Part shown: positions 48,401 to 59,600 of the stretch, piece by piece
Numbering within the stretch: position 1 is the first letter of the stretch
Layout: every line of letters begins with the position of its first letter
Assembly (NCBI RefSeq): GCF_002443255.2
Contig: NW_019211458.1
Coordinates: 10,073,364-10,137,363 of the forward strand
Length of the DNA stretch: 64,000 bases
Reading direction: 5' to 3'
From: Varroa destructor
Lineage: Eukaryota; Arthropoda; Arachnida; Mesostigmata; Varroidae
The notes under the pieces: model-generated
Database searches by the model: none
What the model was told of the DNA's origin: nothing
What the model saw: the letters and a program-made list of their open reading frames with translations, nothing else
Made by a program: the position numbers and the translations under genes

Positions 48401-49454
48401 TGAGTAACGAAACCGCCTAGGACTCATTACTATAGTTCCTAAATAAAGGATCATAAGATCTAAATGTGTACGCTTCATTTGGTTAGTAAAGACCTTCCGT
48501 TGGTAAGAAACCATATGTCGAATATCTGGCAATAAAATGTCTACTTACCTTGAACAGCTTTTTGCACTCCCAGTGTATCACTGCTCAGTTTAGGTAAAAT
48601 TCTGGTTTTACTTCCAAACCTTTTCCGTCATACTATTTGATAAACTTGCCATATTCAAAATGCCTCTTAATTCAACAAACAAAGGTAGTTAAGATTAAGC
48701 CAGTTTTATTCGATCTACTGTTGTCAGGTTGGAAACACTATTCTGAGAAAGTATATTCTATAGTAGCTTGATACGGTACGTTGCAGTTAGTAAATATATC
48801 AAATAATGCAAAGGTTGTCAAACGAAAACATCCGTAGATTTTCTAACAAACTAGTCACTTTGCCGGTACGTTCTGAGAAAGTCGGTCTCAAGCTCAAAAA
48901 GAGAGACAAGGTTAAGGAAGATTTGTAGAAAATAATACATTTAAGTTAAACGCAACAGTTGAAACCTGCAGAAAAATTCACTTCGTAACTGCTTCAACAA
49001 TGGCAGTCAAAACCTTCAGTATATGTATTAAAAAAAGAGAACGACAAACTCTAACGGAAGCGACCCTGTTAAAGCAACAACATATTTCAAATAAAATCTA
49101 TACAATTTCATTAACGAGAGGTTCACTAAAATAAACATTATAAGGGTACGCTAATACTTCCGCAGAAAAACAGCTTTGTTGGGGGAAGACTTATTCTCCT
49201 ATTTCAGAGGACAATCTACACATTGTTGTTATTTTAGTACTAAAATTGTGAGTAAGATTATTAATTTGTAAGTAACCAAAGTATGAAGTCGCTAATACTT
49301 ATTAGATAAGTAACTAATAATTCATTTTTCATGAATATGTTCATGCGATAATATATGGTCTTCCAGATACCTGAAATGCATTGCTCGCCTAGATGATTTC
49401 ACGAAGCTACGTCACAGAAAATGGGAACGCTACCTTGACAAGTACGACAAATAA
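35554..49454 (+). CDS. UBLCP1: Ubiquitin-like domain CTD phosphatase 1 (UBLCP1), 7 exons
   Basis: Exons 35554-35719, 46305-46438, 46591-46756, 47290-47442, 47554-47636, 48043-48221 and 49367-49454 give 322 residues, against ~318 usual. The protein is a nuclear HAD-type phosphatase that acts on the 26S proteasome (docking on its Rpn1 subunit) and can dephosphorylate the RNA polymerase II CTD. Ubiquitin-like domain: residues ~8-80 ([40 protein letters not shown]). FCP1/SCP catalytic core: [16 protein letters not shown] with nucleophile D149 and D151 of DxDxT, then [16 protein letters not shown] and the second acidic motif [10 protein letters not shown], followed by [11 protein letters not shown]. 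Every junction is phase-consistent. The exon 3 donor (G|GTCGGT) is weak. Intron 1 is 10.6 kb and contains the antisense CDF transporter gene. Confidence 0.93.
37042..37069. repeat. (TA)n microsatellite
   Basis: Uninterrupted alternating T and A, read directly. Confidence 0.9.
37313..37353. repeat. Two abutting perfect hairpins
   Basis: First: GTTTAATGGGC, loop TTTATT, exact complement (37313-37340). Second, sharing its first base with the first: CCCCC, AAGC, GGGGG (37340-37353). They lie in the UBLCP1 intron, downstream of the antisense transporter. Confidence 0.8.
37821..42113 (-). CDS. Cation diffusion facilitator (SLC30A1/ZnT1-like), 6 exons, altered metal site
   Basis: Exons 42113-41801, 41505-41351, 40347-40126, 39906-39760, 38845-38677 and 38152-37821 keep phase and give ~445 residues. 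The fold of the SLC30A1/10 branch is clear: TM1-2 ([31 protein letters not shown]), TM3-4 ([36 protein letters not shown]), a hydrophilic loop, TM5 ([14 protein letters not shown]), TM6 ([20 protein letters not shown]), then the signature [11 protein letters not shown] and a cytosolic domain ([24 protein letters not shown], a Cys-rich tail). Members export zinc or manganese. Here the TM2 HxxxD aligns with Q41-TLF-N45 and the TM5 HxxxD with E198-GLR-T202, so the intramembrane ligands look replaced. The start is the first ATG after a stop-bounded leader. A donor GAG|GTAAGA in the last exon (38015-38009) might add another exon, so the C-terminus is uncertain. Confidence 0.82.
41198..41227. repeat. 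Perfect 12-bp hairpin, 6-nt loop
   Basis: CTGTGAGATGGG, loop TTGCAG, exact complement. It lies inside intron 2 of the antisense transporter, which is also UBLCP1 intron 1. No function assigned. Confidence 0.9.
42441..42468. repeat. (CA)n microsatellite
   Basis: Run of about 14 CA units, read directly. Confidence 0.9.
46050..46125 (-). repeat. Degenerate tRNA-like fragment (possible SINE head)
   Basis: On the minus strand an A-box-like CAGCGGTTACG (around 46112-46101) is followed at tRNA spacing by a B-box-like GGTTCGAAACC (46074-46064). The ~75-nt length fits a tRNA, but the T-arm stem pairs poorly and the acceptor stem is only partly complementary, so it is not an intact tRNA gene. A decayed tRNA-derived SINE or a tRNA pseudogene is the best guess. 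Confidence 0.3.
47828..47866. repeat. Imperfect 15-bp inverted repeat in a UBLCP1 intron
   Basis: Arms 47828-47842 and 47852-47866 pair with one mismatch and one wobble around a 9-nt loop. They lie between UBLCP1 exons 5 and 6. Confidence 0.7.
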
Positions 49455-49462
49455 CGTATGGA

Positions 49463-49468
49463 AATAAA
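49463..49468 (+). terminator. Polyadenylation signal of UBLCP1
   Basis: AATAAA nine bases after the stop codon ends at 49454; very close, but the only consensus signal in the next few dozen bases. Confidence 0.45.
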
Positions 49469-51085
49469 TTTGAAAGATTTTTTTGCCCAAAACAGCAAAT
49501 CAACACAAGTTTCATAATTCAAATACTATAAGGCTTAAAAAAGAACCCAAAACTTTGATATCGTTTTCTGGTGGTCTAACAAAGGTCAATAAGATGTATT
49601 ATATATAAATATATTTTTATTCCAAACTGACGTAATAATAAATATGTTCATTAATTTCTCAACTCGTTTTAAGTTTATCAAGGGGTAGTTAAAATTATCA
49701 ATATTTTACTGTCGCTAGCCAGTTGTTTTCGCTTCCGTGATCGTGCAGCGGTAATGTGTTCGATTATTAAAATTAAGGATAAGTAGGGTCGTCTAGATAC
49801 TACACGAAGCACAGACCGGCTTTGTTTCATGTTGAAAGCTAACCGTTTGGAGCAATGCTTAATTAAATTTGTACCGAGCGTCAAACCAACATATTTTGTA
49901 TATATTTATTCAGTTGTTGTCTATCCGTGTAGGAAATGGTGAAGGATTATGGTGAGCCAGAAAAGAACCCCTTTTTGTGATCTACCTTGTTCCGCTCCTT
50001 TTTGTTTGGATATTTTACCTTCATTTCAAAAAAAGCAGTGACCGAGTGCTGTTTTAGCAAGACATATTCAATCTACAACTATTCATGACATGCAGAAATC
50101 TCGTATGTAGACCCTTTTTCAAGAAATAATGGACAATTTCTCGATAAATTACTTTAATGAAGGGTTGCGCGACATTGATTTGTTTCACAGGCTAGCTCCC
50201 AGGCTAGGACGCGATTGTAAATAACTATCCATTATCTAAGAGTGCCGTCAACGCGTTAAGACAAACGCGATGGTGGTTATGAATATGTTTTCCTTTAAAG
50301 TCGGTAGTGATCCACTTAAAATAAAATTTTCTAAAAATGTCAAGAACGTGGCAAGGTCAACTTTGTATAGCTGCGAGATCATTAATTTTCTCCAGGCAAG
50401 TTGAACGTTGTAAGAGAATTTTCTTCAAGCTGAAACTGAATGCTAGCAATGTCTATCTACGAATTCACACGCCTAATTAAAAACTGCAAAGTCGCGTCCA
50501 TAATGTAGCTGGATGATTTATTGCAAGAAATATACCTATTCTGTACAGTTCTATACAAATGAATTAATGGTAAGGCACGCAGTCATTTACAAACTGTGAT
50601 AACTCCCTTGAACAAACATATATACACGCTATGTGTGAGATGATTATTTTGCGATGTTCGCTACGATGGAGACGACGAAACTTCAATTATGCACCGAAGT
50701 TCCGTTTGATCAACATTGCATTTGTTCCTTTAACTTGGAACACCTGCAATTGACTATATCTGTTTATAAACTCGTATGTGTGTTTAACTTTCTTTTTATT
50801 TGGTAATAATGAGATAGGATTTTGATACAACTTTGTGAGAAGAAATACTTCAATTACGAACTGTCGTAACTATAATATATATGAGTTCACATGCATCCAG
50901 GCCTTTTGCACCTTAACATATGAACGACAACCTACCGGTAAGCCTTCGGACATTGTAAGAACCCCAGTCATTTTACTTCTCGCGTTAACTGTGTAGAAAG
51001 CAACAATGCCAATGCATCTATGGCAACTGTCTGGCCCTGACAAGAGCCCTTATGGTCCTTCTGTAGCTGCTTGCAACTTTGTCTT
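49469..51085. other. Intergenic region between UBLCP1 and Smoothened
   Basis: Convergent 3' ends meet here. AT-rich, with no recognised exon. A minus-strand AATAAA at 50800-50795 could serve the Smoothened mRNA. Confidence 0.5.
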
Positions 51086-53746
51086 TCAGTTGCTTACGAA
51101 ACCCCCGGGCATTTTGAATGGTGCGGATGATCGTCCTGTAGCTTTCGACCGTGCATGGTTACGTGGTATTGCTGTTTGGGGCCGATACGCGTCGGTGTCG
51201 TATTCAGTATCTGAAGGTACTATGACTCGGTACGAGGTTTCACTTCCGGTTTCATGAGCTCGAAGTGGTATAATTGGTGATTTGATATTGTCTAGATCAT
51301 GAAAAGGCATGAAGTCATTGTTCACTGGCGCCGGAGCTGGCATGATACCGTATGGTGCAAAATAGTGCGGACATGCCGCAATCGGAAACCCTGTATAGAC
51401 GTCAATAAGTGAGCAGGGTTGAGGGGGGAACGCAAAAGGCACCTGCATGGGATGTGGTCCCGCCGCTCTGGGAAGACCCCCTGCTAAAGAACTATAAATT
51501 GGCGGCGGAATAAGGGGAGGCAACGGTAGCTTAGGTACTTTACTTGCAGGCGGGAGTTTACCTGGGGGCCGTGGCTTTCGCCAGTAGGGATAAAGACGAT
51601 TCTCACGAGCCTCACCGGACATTCCATGCATAAATGGAGAATTAACAATATCCTCCTGAGTGAGAACCCGTTTTCGAATTTGTGTTTCTTGAGAGATGCT
51701 AGGCTGCTCCTGACTAGGAAGGAATGGTACCGTTATATCGCCATTTTCGCCTTTTGAAACGGCAGTCTTCTCTGCAACACGCTGTCGATTCCGTTCTTTG
51801 CGAGTCTTCCTCTTCAGTGCCCTTGAGCTCATATAGTTCGATGTTTGATGGCTAACGTCGCTCGTAGATGAGTATCTGCGGCCAATCATCACGGGCTGAT
51901 GTGATAAAACGTTGTATCCCATTCCTGAGAACATATTAGCATACGATGAACTTAGATTCTGCGATACCGAGTCTCCAGGTCCGTGGTCCTCCTCTTCGTC
52001 GTCCTGTTCTTGAGCAAATAAAGCGGCAATCTCCTGTGTGAATCCTTTTCCAGGTGGCTGTGTCTTCTTGCGTAGCACAAATTTGGCAAAAACGTGTTTG
52101 CAAGCTTCCGCAACAGATGACTTGCACGTGGCTAGTAAGAGAGTAAAACACGCCAATGGAAGCACCAACAATTGTATCTGAAGTATGACAAGGTTAGGTT
52201 TGTCTTTTAGCTCGCAGCTGGTAGTTTCCATAGCATGGTTTAGCTCGTCGCTAGGTTGTTGGACGACGTTAAGTTGGCAGGCAAAATGTTCCCGGGTCGA
52301 AGTTCGCCAAAGTTCATAACGAGTTGCTTCATACCACAGACTAAACCCTGTGATGAGCCCAATGCCCAGCATAACCAAAAAGAACATCTGTAGCCGGCGC
52401 ATCGCTTTTCCAATGCTTTTGTGCGAATCTTCCTTCAGCATGGTAGTACTTGAATATTTCCGTTGATGAAGCTTGTATGTGAGATGGACTAGAAATAAAG
52501 CTCCTATGAGGAGTGCCAATAAAAATGGAAGGGATACGAGAAGCTCTCTATAAAGAACTGAAGATCGGCCGACGAAGCAAACCCCTTTAATAGAATCAGC
52601 TTCAATCCCTGGCCCAACTACAACGGCAACGCACATTATGAGCGGAAAGCACCAAGCAGAAAGGTGAAAATAGGAGAACTTAGACTTCCAGTAGTCTGCT
52701 TCACTGCGATTCTGTAACGGCACAACAAGTACAGATTTATTTAGCGCACCACAGATTATGACAAACCAGACGTATGCCGCATTCAGGAAATAATAGCAGG
52801 CCACAAAGTTTGTGAGACATGCTAGGCTCCAGTTGGGGCTGGGCTCATCGCGACGAATAGTACCGTCTCCGTTGCAGAGCATCAGCTCTCGTAGACCTAA
52901 AAATTGCGCGCAATGACCCCCACATACAATGAATAGGCACACGGTGAACCAAAATTTCAGGCGATCCGGGTATGTGAGTCGATTTTGCGACCGGCTATAT
53001 GGTACGTAGAGCAACAATGTTAGGAGGCAACAGAATACAGAGACGATCACAAACCATGCGTCATACCAACGCTTTGTTGTTTGTTCTTCTCGAGAGATAA
53101 GCGGGTTCTCTGTACACGAGATTCCACAGTAATCGATCTCGGAGTACCATGAGTGACGATTTGTCGTATGTATGAGCGGTGTGGGACATTCATGAGACAA
53201 ATTGAATCGTATCTTCGGTATATCACTTTTGGTAGCATCGTTTTTGCATCCCTTCGTAAAGAAAACATCTTGTTCACATCGGAGAAAATATGGCCATTCC
53301 ACATTTCCGACCTGTGGTCCAACTTGCGGCATAATGATCTTGCAGGCCTTACGGGCACTCTCACACAACGTGTTCGATATAAGATGAACTGAATTATTTT
53401 TGCATGGTGGCCGGTACAGTGAACATAGAAGCGGCTGTGCAAGCTGCCAACATCGTGGCACCTTGCGCAAGCCCGCCTCCAGTTGAGTTAGACGCTCGTC
53501 CACTTCGCGCTGGTTCTCTGCATCGTCCACAAGTTCAACAGTTGTACTAATGTATGGCAACTGACTGCCGAAACAAGTAAGATTGTTGTGTTCCTGACAG
53601 GTAGCTTGACGAGTGCACACGGAACGGTACTGAAGACTACGTTCGTAATGGGCTATTTCTAGTGCCGATACCGTGTTACCGGCTACTAGGACAACGACAA
53701 ACACAACACACGACATTAGTGTTCGAACCGATCGAGTGCGCTCCAT
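51086..53746 (-). CDS. smo: Smoothened, class F seven-transmembrane Hedgehog signal transducer, single exon
   Basis: 886 residues without an intron. Smoothened carries the Hedgehog signal across the membrane when Patched inhibition is lifted. Order: signal peptide ~1-28; Frizzled-type cysteine-rich domain ~44-165 (TCQEHNNLTCFG, PRCWQLAQPLLCSLYRPPC, CESARKAC); a linker with further cysteines; seven membrane segments near 229-248, 264-281, 310-332, 359-379, 400-422, 451-472 and 518-540; then a ~340-residue cytoplasmic tail with an acidic patch (EQDDEEEDHG), a basic cluster (RALKRKTRKERNRQR), phosphorylatable Ser/Thr segments and Pro-rich stretches. SSTSDVSHQTSNYMSSRALKR and the CRD set it apart from ordinary Frizzleds. 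The ATG is the first base-overlapping codon after an upstream ORF (TAATG). The TM7 end lacks the tryptophan-rich motif expected from vertebrate SMO. Confidence 0.93.
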   Translation of the reverse strand: MERTRSVRTLMSCVVFVVVLVAGNTVSALEIAHYERSLQYRSVCTRQATCQEHNNLTCFGSQLPYISTTVELVDDAENQREVDERLTQLEAGLRKVPRCWQLAQPLLCSLYRPPCKNNSVHLISNTLCESARKACKIIMPQVGPQVGNVEWPYFLRCEQDVFFTKGCKNDATKSDIPKIRFNLSHECPTPLIHTTNRHSWYSEIDYCGISCTENPLISREEQTTKRWYDAWFVIVSVFCCLLTLLLYVPYSRSQNRLTYPDRLKFWFTVCLFIVCGGHCAQFLGLRELMLCNGDGTIRRDEPSPNWSLACLTNFVACYYFLNAAYVWFVIICGALNKSVLVVPLQNRSEADYWKSKFSYFHLSAWCFPLIMCVAVVVGPGIEADSIKGVCFVGRSSVLYRELLVSLPFLLALLIGALFLVHLTYKLHQRKYSSTTMLKEDSHKSIGKAMRRLQMFFLVMLGIGLITGFSLWYEATRYELWRTSTREHFACQLNVVQQPSDELNHAMETTSCELKDKPNLVILQIQLLVLPLACFTLLLATCKSSVAEACKHVFAKFVLRKKTQPPGKGFTQEIAALFAQEQDDEEEDHGPGDSVSQNLSSSYANMFSGMGYNVLSHQPVMIGRRYSSTSDVSHQTSNYMSSRALKRKTRKERNRQRVAEKTAVSKGENGDITVPFLPSQEQPSISQETQIRKRVLTQEDIVNSPFMHGMSGEARENRLYPYWRKPRPPGKLPPASKVPKLPLPPLIPPPIYSSLAGGLPRAAGPHPMQVPFAFPPQPCSLIDVYTGFPIAACPHYFAPYGIMPAPAPVNNDFMPFHDLDNIKSPIIPLRAHETGSETSYRVIVPSDTEYDTDAYRPQTAIPRNHARSKATGRSSAPFKMPGGFVSN

Positions 53747-53988
53747 TAGATCAAAAAGTCATCTGTAGGAAGATCTGCAGCACTTTCGGGGAGGGGGGAG
53801 GGGGAATAGAAGATAACCTTGATGCACGTTACATTCACGTCACAGGCAGCAGCCAGCGTCTTGGCTCGCCGCTCGCTTCGTTCTGAAGAAGCTTTGTTTT
53901 GGTGCGCCTCTGAAGATCGAATGATCACATGCATCCATGCTAATGCGACTGTCACCGCAAGGAGGCATGCAGACTGAAATTTAAACAC
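53746..53988 (-). CDS. Upstream ORF (80 codons) overlapping the Smoothened start by one base
   Basis: The ORF starts with ATG at 53988 and ends in TAA whose last A is the A of the smo ATG (TAATG). Its N-terminus (MFKFQSACLLAVTVALAWMH) is hydrophobic, like a signal peptide, followed by a charged stretch and two cysteines. No family was recognised. If it lies on the smo mRNA it would be a regulatory uORF with a termination-reinitiation geometry; whether it is transcribed is unknown. Confidence 0.3.
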   Translation of the reverse strand: MFKFQSACLLAVTVALAWMHVIIRSSEAHQNKASSERSERRAKTLAAACDVNVTCIKVIFYSPSPLPESAADLPTDDFLI

Positions 53989-54939
53989 TAGCCATGTGGA
54001 GATGTTCGTAGGTTAAGTTGTTCCGCGGATTGAGTCATAAATGGTATATATATATATGTGTGTGCGTGTTGTAAACAGTCCTAAACAATGGACAGAGTGG
54101 CGCTGCTGCATATGGTACACTCGATCAAAAAATGGTAGAAATAAACTTGAATCGCGTATTCATATACAGCGCCATATATCAAATGGTATATATAATTGTA
54201 ACATTATAAACGAAAGTACAATGAGTAGTTTAGAGTGCGGTTTTCGAACAAAAGCACGTACGTTTTCTACATTATTTTATTTTGATGTCTTTTTATTGAA
54301 ATGTTGAACATAAATAGCGTTAAGCAAAGTTACCGAAAGATAACTATAAATATCTCCGTGTCATATATTATTTCACAAAGATATCAATGCACACATACAC
54401 GTTCTTAGTTCATAAAATGCTTGTTTCCTTAGAGAATTTACGATTGTAAAGGACAAAAGATCCAATTATTTTATAGCTTGAATAGTAATGAACTCTGACG
54501 TTTACCTAGTTTATGTGAACAGCTGTGCATAGTACACCAATTGCTAGGCGAACTAACGGAGCACCTATTCGTGCAAAGAAAGGTTTACGGTTTTTAAACA
54601 TATTAAGGAGTCGCGACGTTACTCGGCGATGGCTGAAGAACCTAAAGAAAAATAAGGAACAAGTTATTACTGTTATATAAAAGTGTTACACCATTAGGAT
54701 AATTTCATCTTTGTCCAACGAAAGTATTTATAACTCGGTTCGAACTCGACAAATTTCGTTTCGTACCGAGAGCCAGCCACCTGATAGAATGCCCAACGGC
54801 GACTTCGGACTTTAAAACTCAAAAAATATATAGATATCACATCCCTTTAGCGCAAAAATTAGGCTGCTCTAAGAGTCAGAACTTGTATGGTCCACTGGCC
54901 CATGTGAGATTGGATTATGACCAAGACTGCTGATACTTT

Positions 54940-54992
<53 letters not shown>

Positions 54993-56605
54993 TTTCTTCT
55001 AAATATATGTAGTTATGGAGCTCAATGCTGGTTTTTCGCGACCACCTCTTTAATATTGCGTTAAGGACCTACCCTTCACGAAAAGACAGTCGGGATGAGT
55101 TTTATTGGACCTTGACCTATGGCTTTCTGTCATTTGGATGTAACTTATTTACCCCGATGTTATCGAATTCTTTGGTGCTGACGTCTGTGAACTCTTAAGT
55201 AATCTCGATATCACGTTGAAATTTGAATGATTTTTCTATTGAGAAGTTGTAGGCATTCTGAAAAAAAAAAAAATACTAATCTCTGATGACAATGCCTAGC
55301 GGGGTTTCCAATTGTAACTCCTGTAGTGATTCTTGCGATATGGATTCTTGCGAAGTGGACCGTTGTCGTGAAATAGGGGTAGTTTAGCTTTGTTTACTAA
55401 TCTGGGCTCCCTAATGCGAAGTTGTTTCATGATTCTTAATAATACATATTGTCGCAATTGACGAACCAGCACGATTCTTGTCCAAAGCATGCGGTACTCA
55501 GTCGTGCAATTTTTTTTATGTTATCATTTGATTGAGGAGAACAAGTACGGTGTTTTTACTTAAACCAAAGATGATTGCTAACACCCGCGCATTCTGAGGT
55601 AGGTCGGCCTTTACATTTGCGAATTTAGGATTTTCTTCCGAAACCAACGATTCACGGAGCTTTTAGTCGTACAATTTTTACCGAATATGACACTTGTAAG
55701 GTAAGCGGTCTCTGTCGCTGTAGTTCCAAGATGAAATTCATATTTCTAAGTTAGCCAAATATTGCGGTCTTCCATGACTCACTACAACCTGCCGTCTACA
55801 AGACTCAATGCCAATAATGAGGAGAATGGTCTTAAATTTAAAAGTGTCGTGAAATTTAAAAGAGAAGTCTCGTCAAATAGTATGTCTATATAGAATAACG
55901 TTATGTTGAAATATAGGATCAACAGCTGTCACGTTTCAATATAACAATATTGAATATACCTAGTTATTTCATTTGTCACTCTTTATACCGTTGCAAACAT
56001 GTATATTGCTAGCTCTGGTTCGTATTCTGAGTCGTCGTGGCATACAAGCGTAAGCTGTTTCCGATAGACGTGAATCATATCATATATATGCAATCGAAAA
56101 TATCCAAAGAAACCGCTAACTTAACCAGCAGCGTCCTTTCCGCTGATTTTATCTTTGCAAATAGTATAAACAGATAGCAACGAATTATTAAAATTACGAA
56201 GTCCATTGTTTTCTGAGGAGCCAAGATAGAGAGGTCGTACGATTTCTGCCAAAACTGTCACATGTGTCCTTATTTTTTTGTGACTAGTTATGCAAAATCG
56301 ACCTTGTCACTAGCTTTTGCTAGTGCCTTCTTCCTTTTTCCCAAAGGCGTCTTGGGTGCTATTTACAGTGAATATATCGAGCTATCGACAATAAGCTGGA
56401 ATAATCCTTGCTACTTTTGAAGGTCAACATACCTGTATATCTACTCCTCTGCTACTAAGCACTCACTTGGACAACAAAAATGTCTTTCTCGTGTTGAGGA
56501 TCTCATAGGATCGCTGCAATAGAGATTGATTAAATAGGAAAAGTATATTTTTCGAACTTATACCCTGTTGACGACACGGGACACAACGACAAGGTGAACG
56601 TCATT
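53989..56605. other. Intergenic region between Smoothened and the P450 (divergent)
   Basis: Should hold both promoters, since the genes point apart. AT-rich, with a long TA microsatellite at 54942-54990. Short ORFs only; none recognised. Confidence 0.5.
54942..54990. repeat. (TA)n microsatellite, ~49 bp
   Basis: Uninterrupted alternating T and A run, read directly. Confidence 0.9.
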
Positions 56606-59600
56606 ATGTATTTGGAGCTGTGTATCTTGTTTCTGACTGTTTTCTTGGCGGTGCACTGGGCTCAGTGGCACGGATTTATTGGAGAAGAAAAAAATTTGCC
56701 ACCAGGTTATTACGGATTTCCCGTCATTGGAGTCGTGCCGTTTATACTATGGAATAGAAACTACATCGCACAGGCTAAAAATATATGTAAGAAAAGTGGA
56801 CCCATCTTCAGGTAAATCTGTGAAGCTCAATTAAATAATTGAATTCAAACGTTTTGTAGATGAAAATACATACCTACGATTATTTCCAATATTGTAATAC
56901 TTCACACATACGATTCCCAGAGACGCGAGTCAAAGACGTCCAAAATAACCGCATCGGTGACAAAAACACAACTCATGCAGACTTAGTGTTTTCGAAATGC
57001 GACTCGACCCTAAGCATGCCCGGCTCGATCGTTCGGACAGTTTTATATGTCTGCATGCTTTTCATCTATATATCGACAGACGTAGCTACACGGCACACGC
57101 TACTTCTTTACTGAAAGATATGTGTCGACGGTGATCGTTTTATACTTTCCATTGAAGTTTTCGTTGGCTTACTTCTGCGTGTTCTTCTTATTCAGTCTAC
57201 TTAGCAGGCAGCAAATATCTAAAAATAGTTCTCCTCTGCCAACCATTATTCCTATCGTCATCTAAAGCAGTATAAGTACAACTAGTTTTGCACTGCTTAA
57301 CTACTACTTACAGATCATTGATAGATATAAATTTTGGTTCAGCGAAATGTCTGCATCCATTTGCAGTTCGCTTTTAAACAGTCCATGATTATTTACCTTT
57401 TACATATTATCTGACCACGTTGAAAAGAAGATACTTTACCCACACTTTTGAGTCACGGGTTGCTTTAGTCGATTCGGTATAGTTTCTAGAAATCTGGGCT
57501 TTGGTTTTTCAAGGCGATGTCCAATGCCAATTTAGGTGACATGTTATATTTTACACATCATTATTGAATAGCATATTTATAATCTGATTCGTGGACTACG
57601 TTAACATGTTATTCTATAGTTCGAGAAAACAGTCATTTCAACGGTGAAAGCTTGCGTCTGTCTACACGTAGGTAGAAATCGAGTTTCAGACACTTGGTGT
57701 CGCCCTAGTCGTTGTACGATGACAACTTGAACGGTTACGTAGTAGACGTAGAAACATGTGAGAAGGTCTGGGTTCGCGCTCGATCGTGCATACGCTTCAT
57801 TTCATGTGGGAATCCAGAATAACGTCTAGCAGCAGTACCGAACATAGAGCTCGAAGCATAAACAGTATTCAAGAAAAAATGGAATCACGCGAACTATCTA
57901 TGTGTCATATGTCTTCATAGTAAAGGACAAATGTATCTCGATCAAGACCTACACTGCAACACTACACTTAATCCAAACGTAGGGTACAATATATGTTGCG
58001 CTCCAAAAACGATACTTTACTGCCTATTCAAGGGATCTAAGTCCAAAAAAAGGACCGTAAACTTGATGGGTAAGCAATGGGCTTCACCTGGTGTCACTGA
58101 GATACATCGTAGAAATATGGTCGCTATTAACTTATTAGATATGGATAAGCCGCTATTCTGAACGCTGAAATCGCGGATGCGCCTATATAACGAGCTTCTG
58201 TTGGACATTGTGCAAATGTGGTTGCAATAGTTTTACAAAAAAACGATAAACGTATTTAGGTGTATAAAGCGACAATTTTGAGCACGGAGGTCATTAGAAA
58301 GCGACTTTATCGGATCAGAAATATCTAGATAAATCATTAGTGACTCCCCACCGCAATATTCCCCCCTAATACCTCGAGAAGCTTAAAGAGACTTGGACAT
58401 ATGGGTCACATCGCAAAGCTCGAACCGTGTTTTTTCAGCCCCCATGGAAAAAAACCCTTGCCTTTCCTAATCCGATATTTCGTCTAGGATAGACAGCAAC
58501 TCATTGCCGATGGTCATTTCTGGCTGGTCGTTTCTAGCTGGATTATTTCCTGGTATGAGTGCGTTCTATGGTAGACTTAAGCGGCGGCGGCGGTGGTGGT
58601 GATAAACTCAAGTAATCCTAAAAAAAATTAGAAGCTTTGTTGCTAGTAGGTGTTACTGCTGTGAAGCAGATAACACTTCGGGTGATCAACCGGAAAAATT
58701 GGGCACTATTAGCACGCCATATAAGGATAGCACGACTTCATCAAGCATTGCCTACAACTAACGCTACAATCTAAAAATCATAAAGTTTTTTTAAGGATTT
58801 GATTTATTGGCTCATTAGCTCGCGAATTCATATTGAATCAGTTCATCGCATATCAGATATTCTGCTACATATTTTCCATAGAATACCCGTTTGCGACATG
58901 TAACAAATTTAGGGAATGAAGTTCCTTGACATAATATGTATATGAGGCAGTTTCTGAATTTCAAGTTAATTGCCGGATCTAATTTCAACGTTAATGGATG
59001 TATTTGTAAATCGAGCGATTAGCATGAAATCACACGGCTCACCTCTAGAACGTGACAAGCGTGTCTCTTTTGAGATTCGAACTAAGGACGCTACTTAAAA
59101 GAAAACAAGATTTGATCCTCTGGTCTCATTATAGCTAGAATCACGGTTGCATCTATACGTTTTCTATATACATTTTCAAAAAGACAATTGCATCGAGTAT
59201 CGAGTCAGAGAGGTAAGCTGTACGTCGGATAGCCTTCCAATCATTAAATGCAGTGGGTCAGATTGTTCTATATATTTTTAGGTGAGCTGACACATCAGCT
59301 AGGTTCTTCTAGATATTAGAGAATTTTCAGAGTCACCCATTTATAAAGATAGTACAGGTGCATGCTCGAAAGAAGAGTTAGGTAGGAAAAATTCCAGATA
59401 ATCACAGAGTGCTAATACTGTAAAAAATTATGGAAAAGAGATGAAATGCGTTTTGCAGAACCAAATGAAGAGGATTTACAGCATTGATAACACGAAACTA
59501 ATATATATGAGGCTTAAGGGCGCTTCAAAACATTTGTATACGATCGATAAATTTTATGAGAAATACGTTTCCATTTTTAAAATCCCTAATCTTGTTCATC

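Noticed and set aside
59041..59110. B-box-like GTTCGAATC on the minus strand as a tRNA gene
   Set aside because: No convincing A box or cloverleaf pairing around it.
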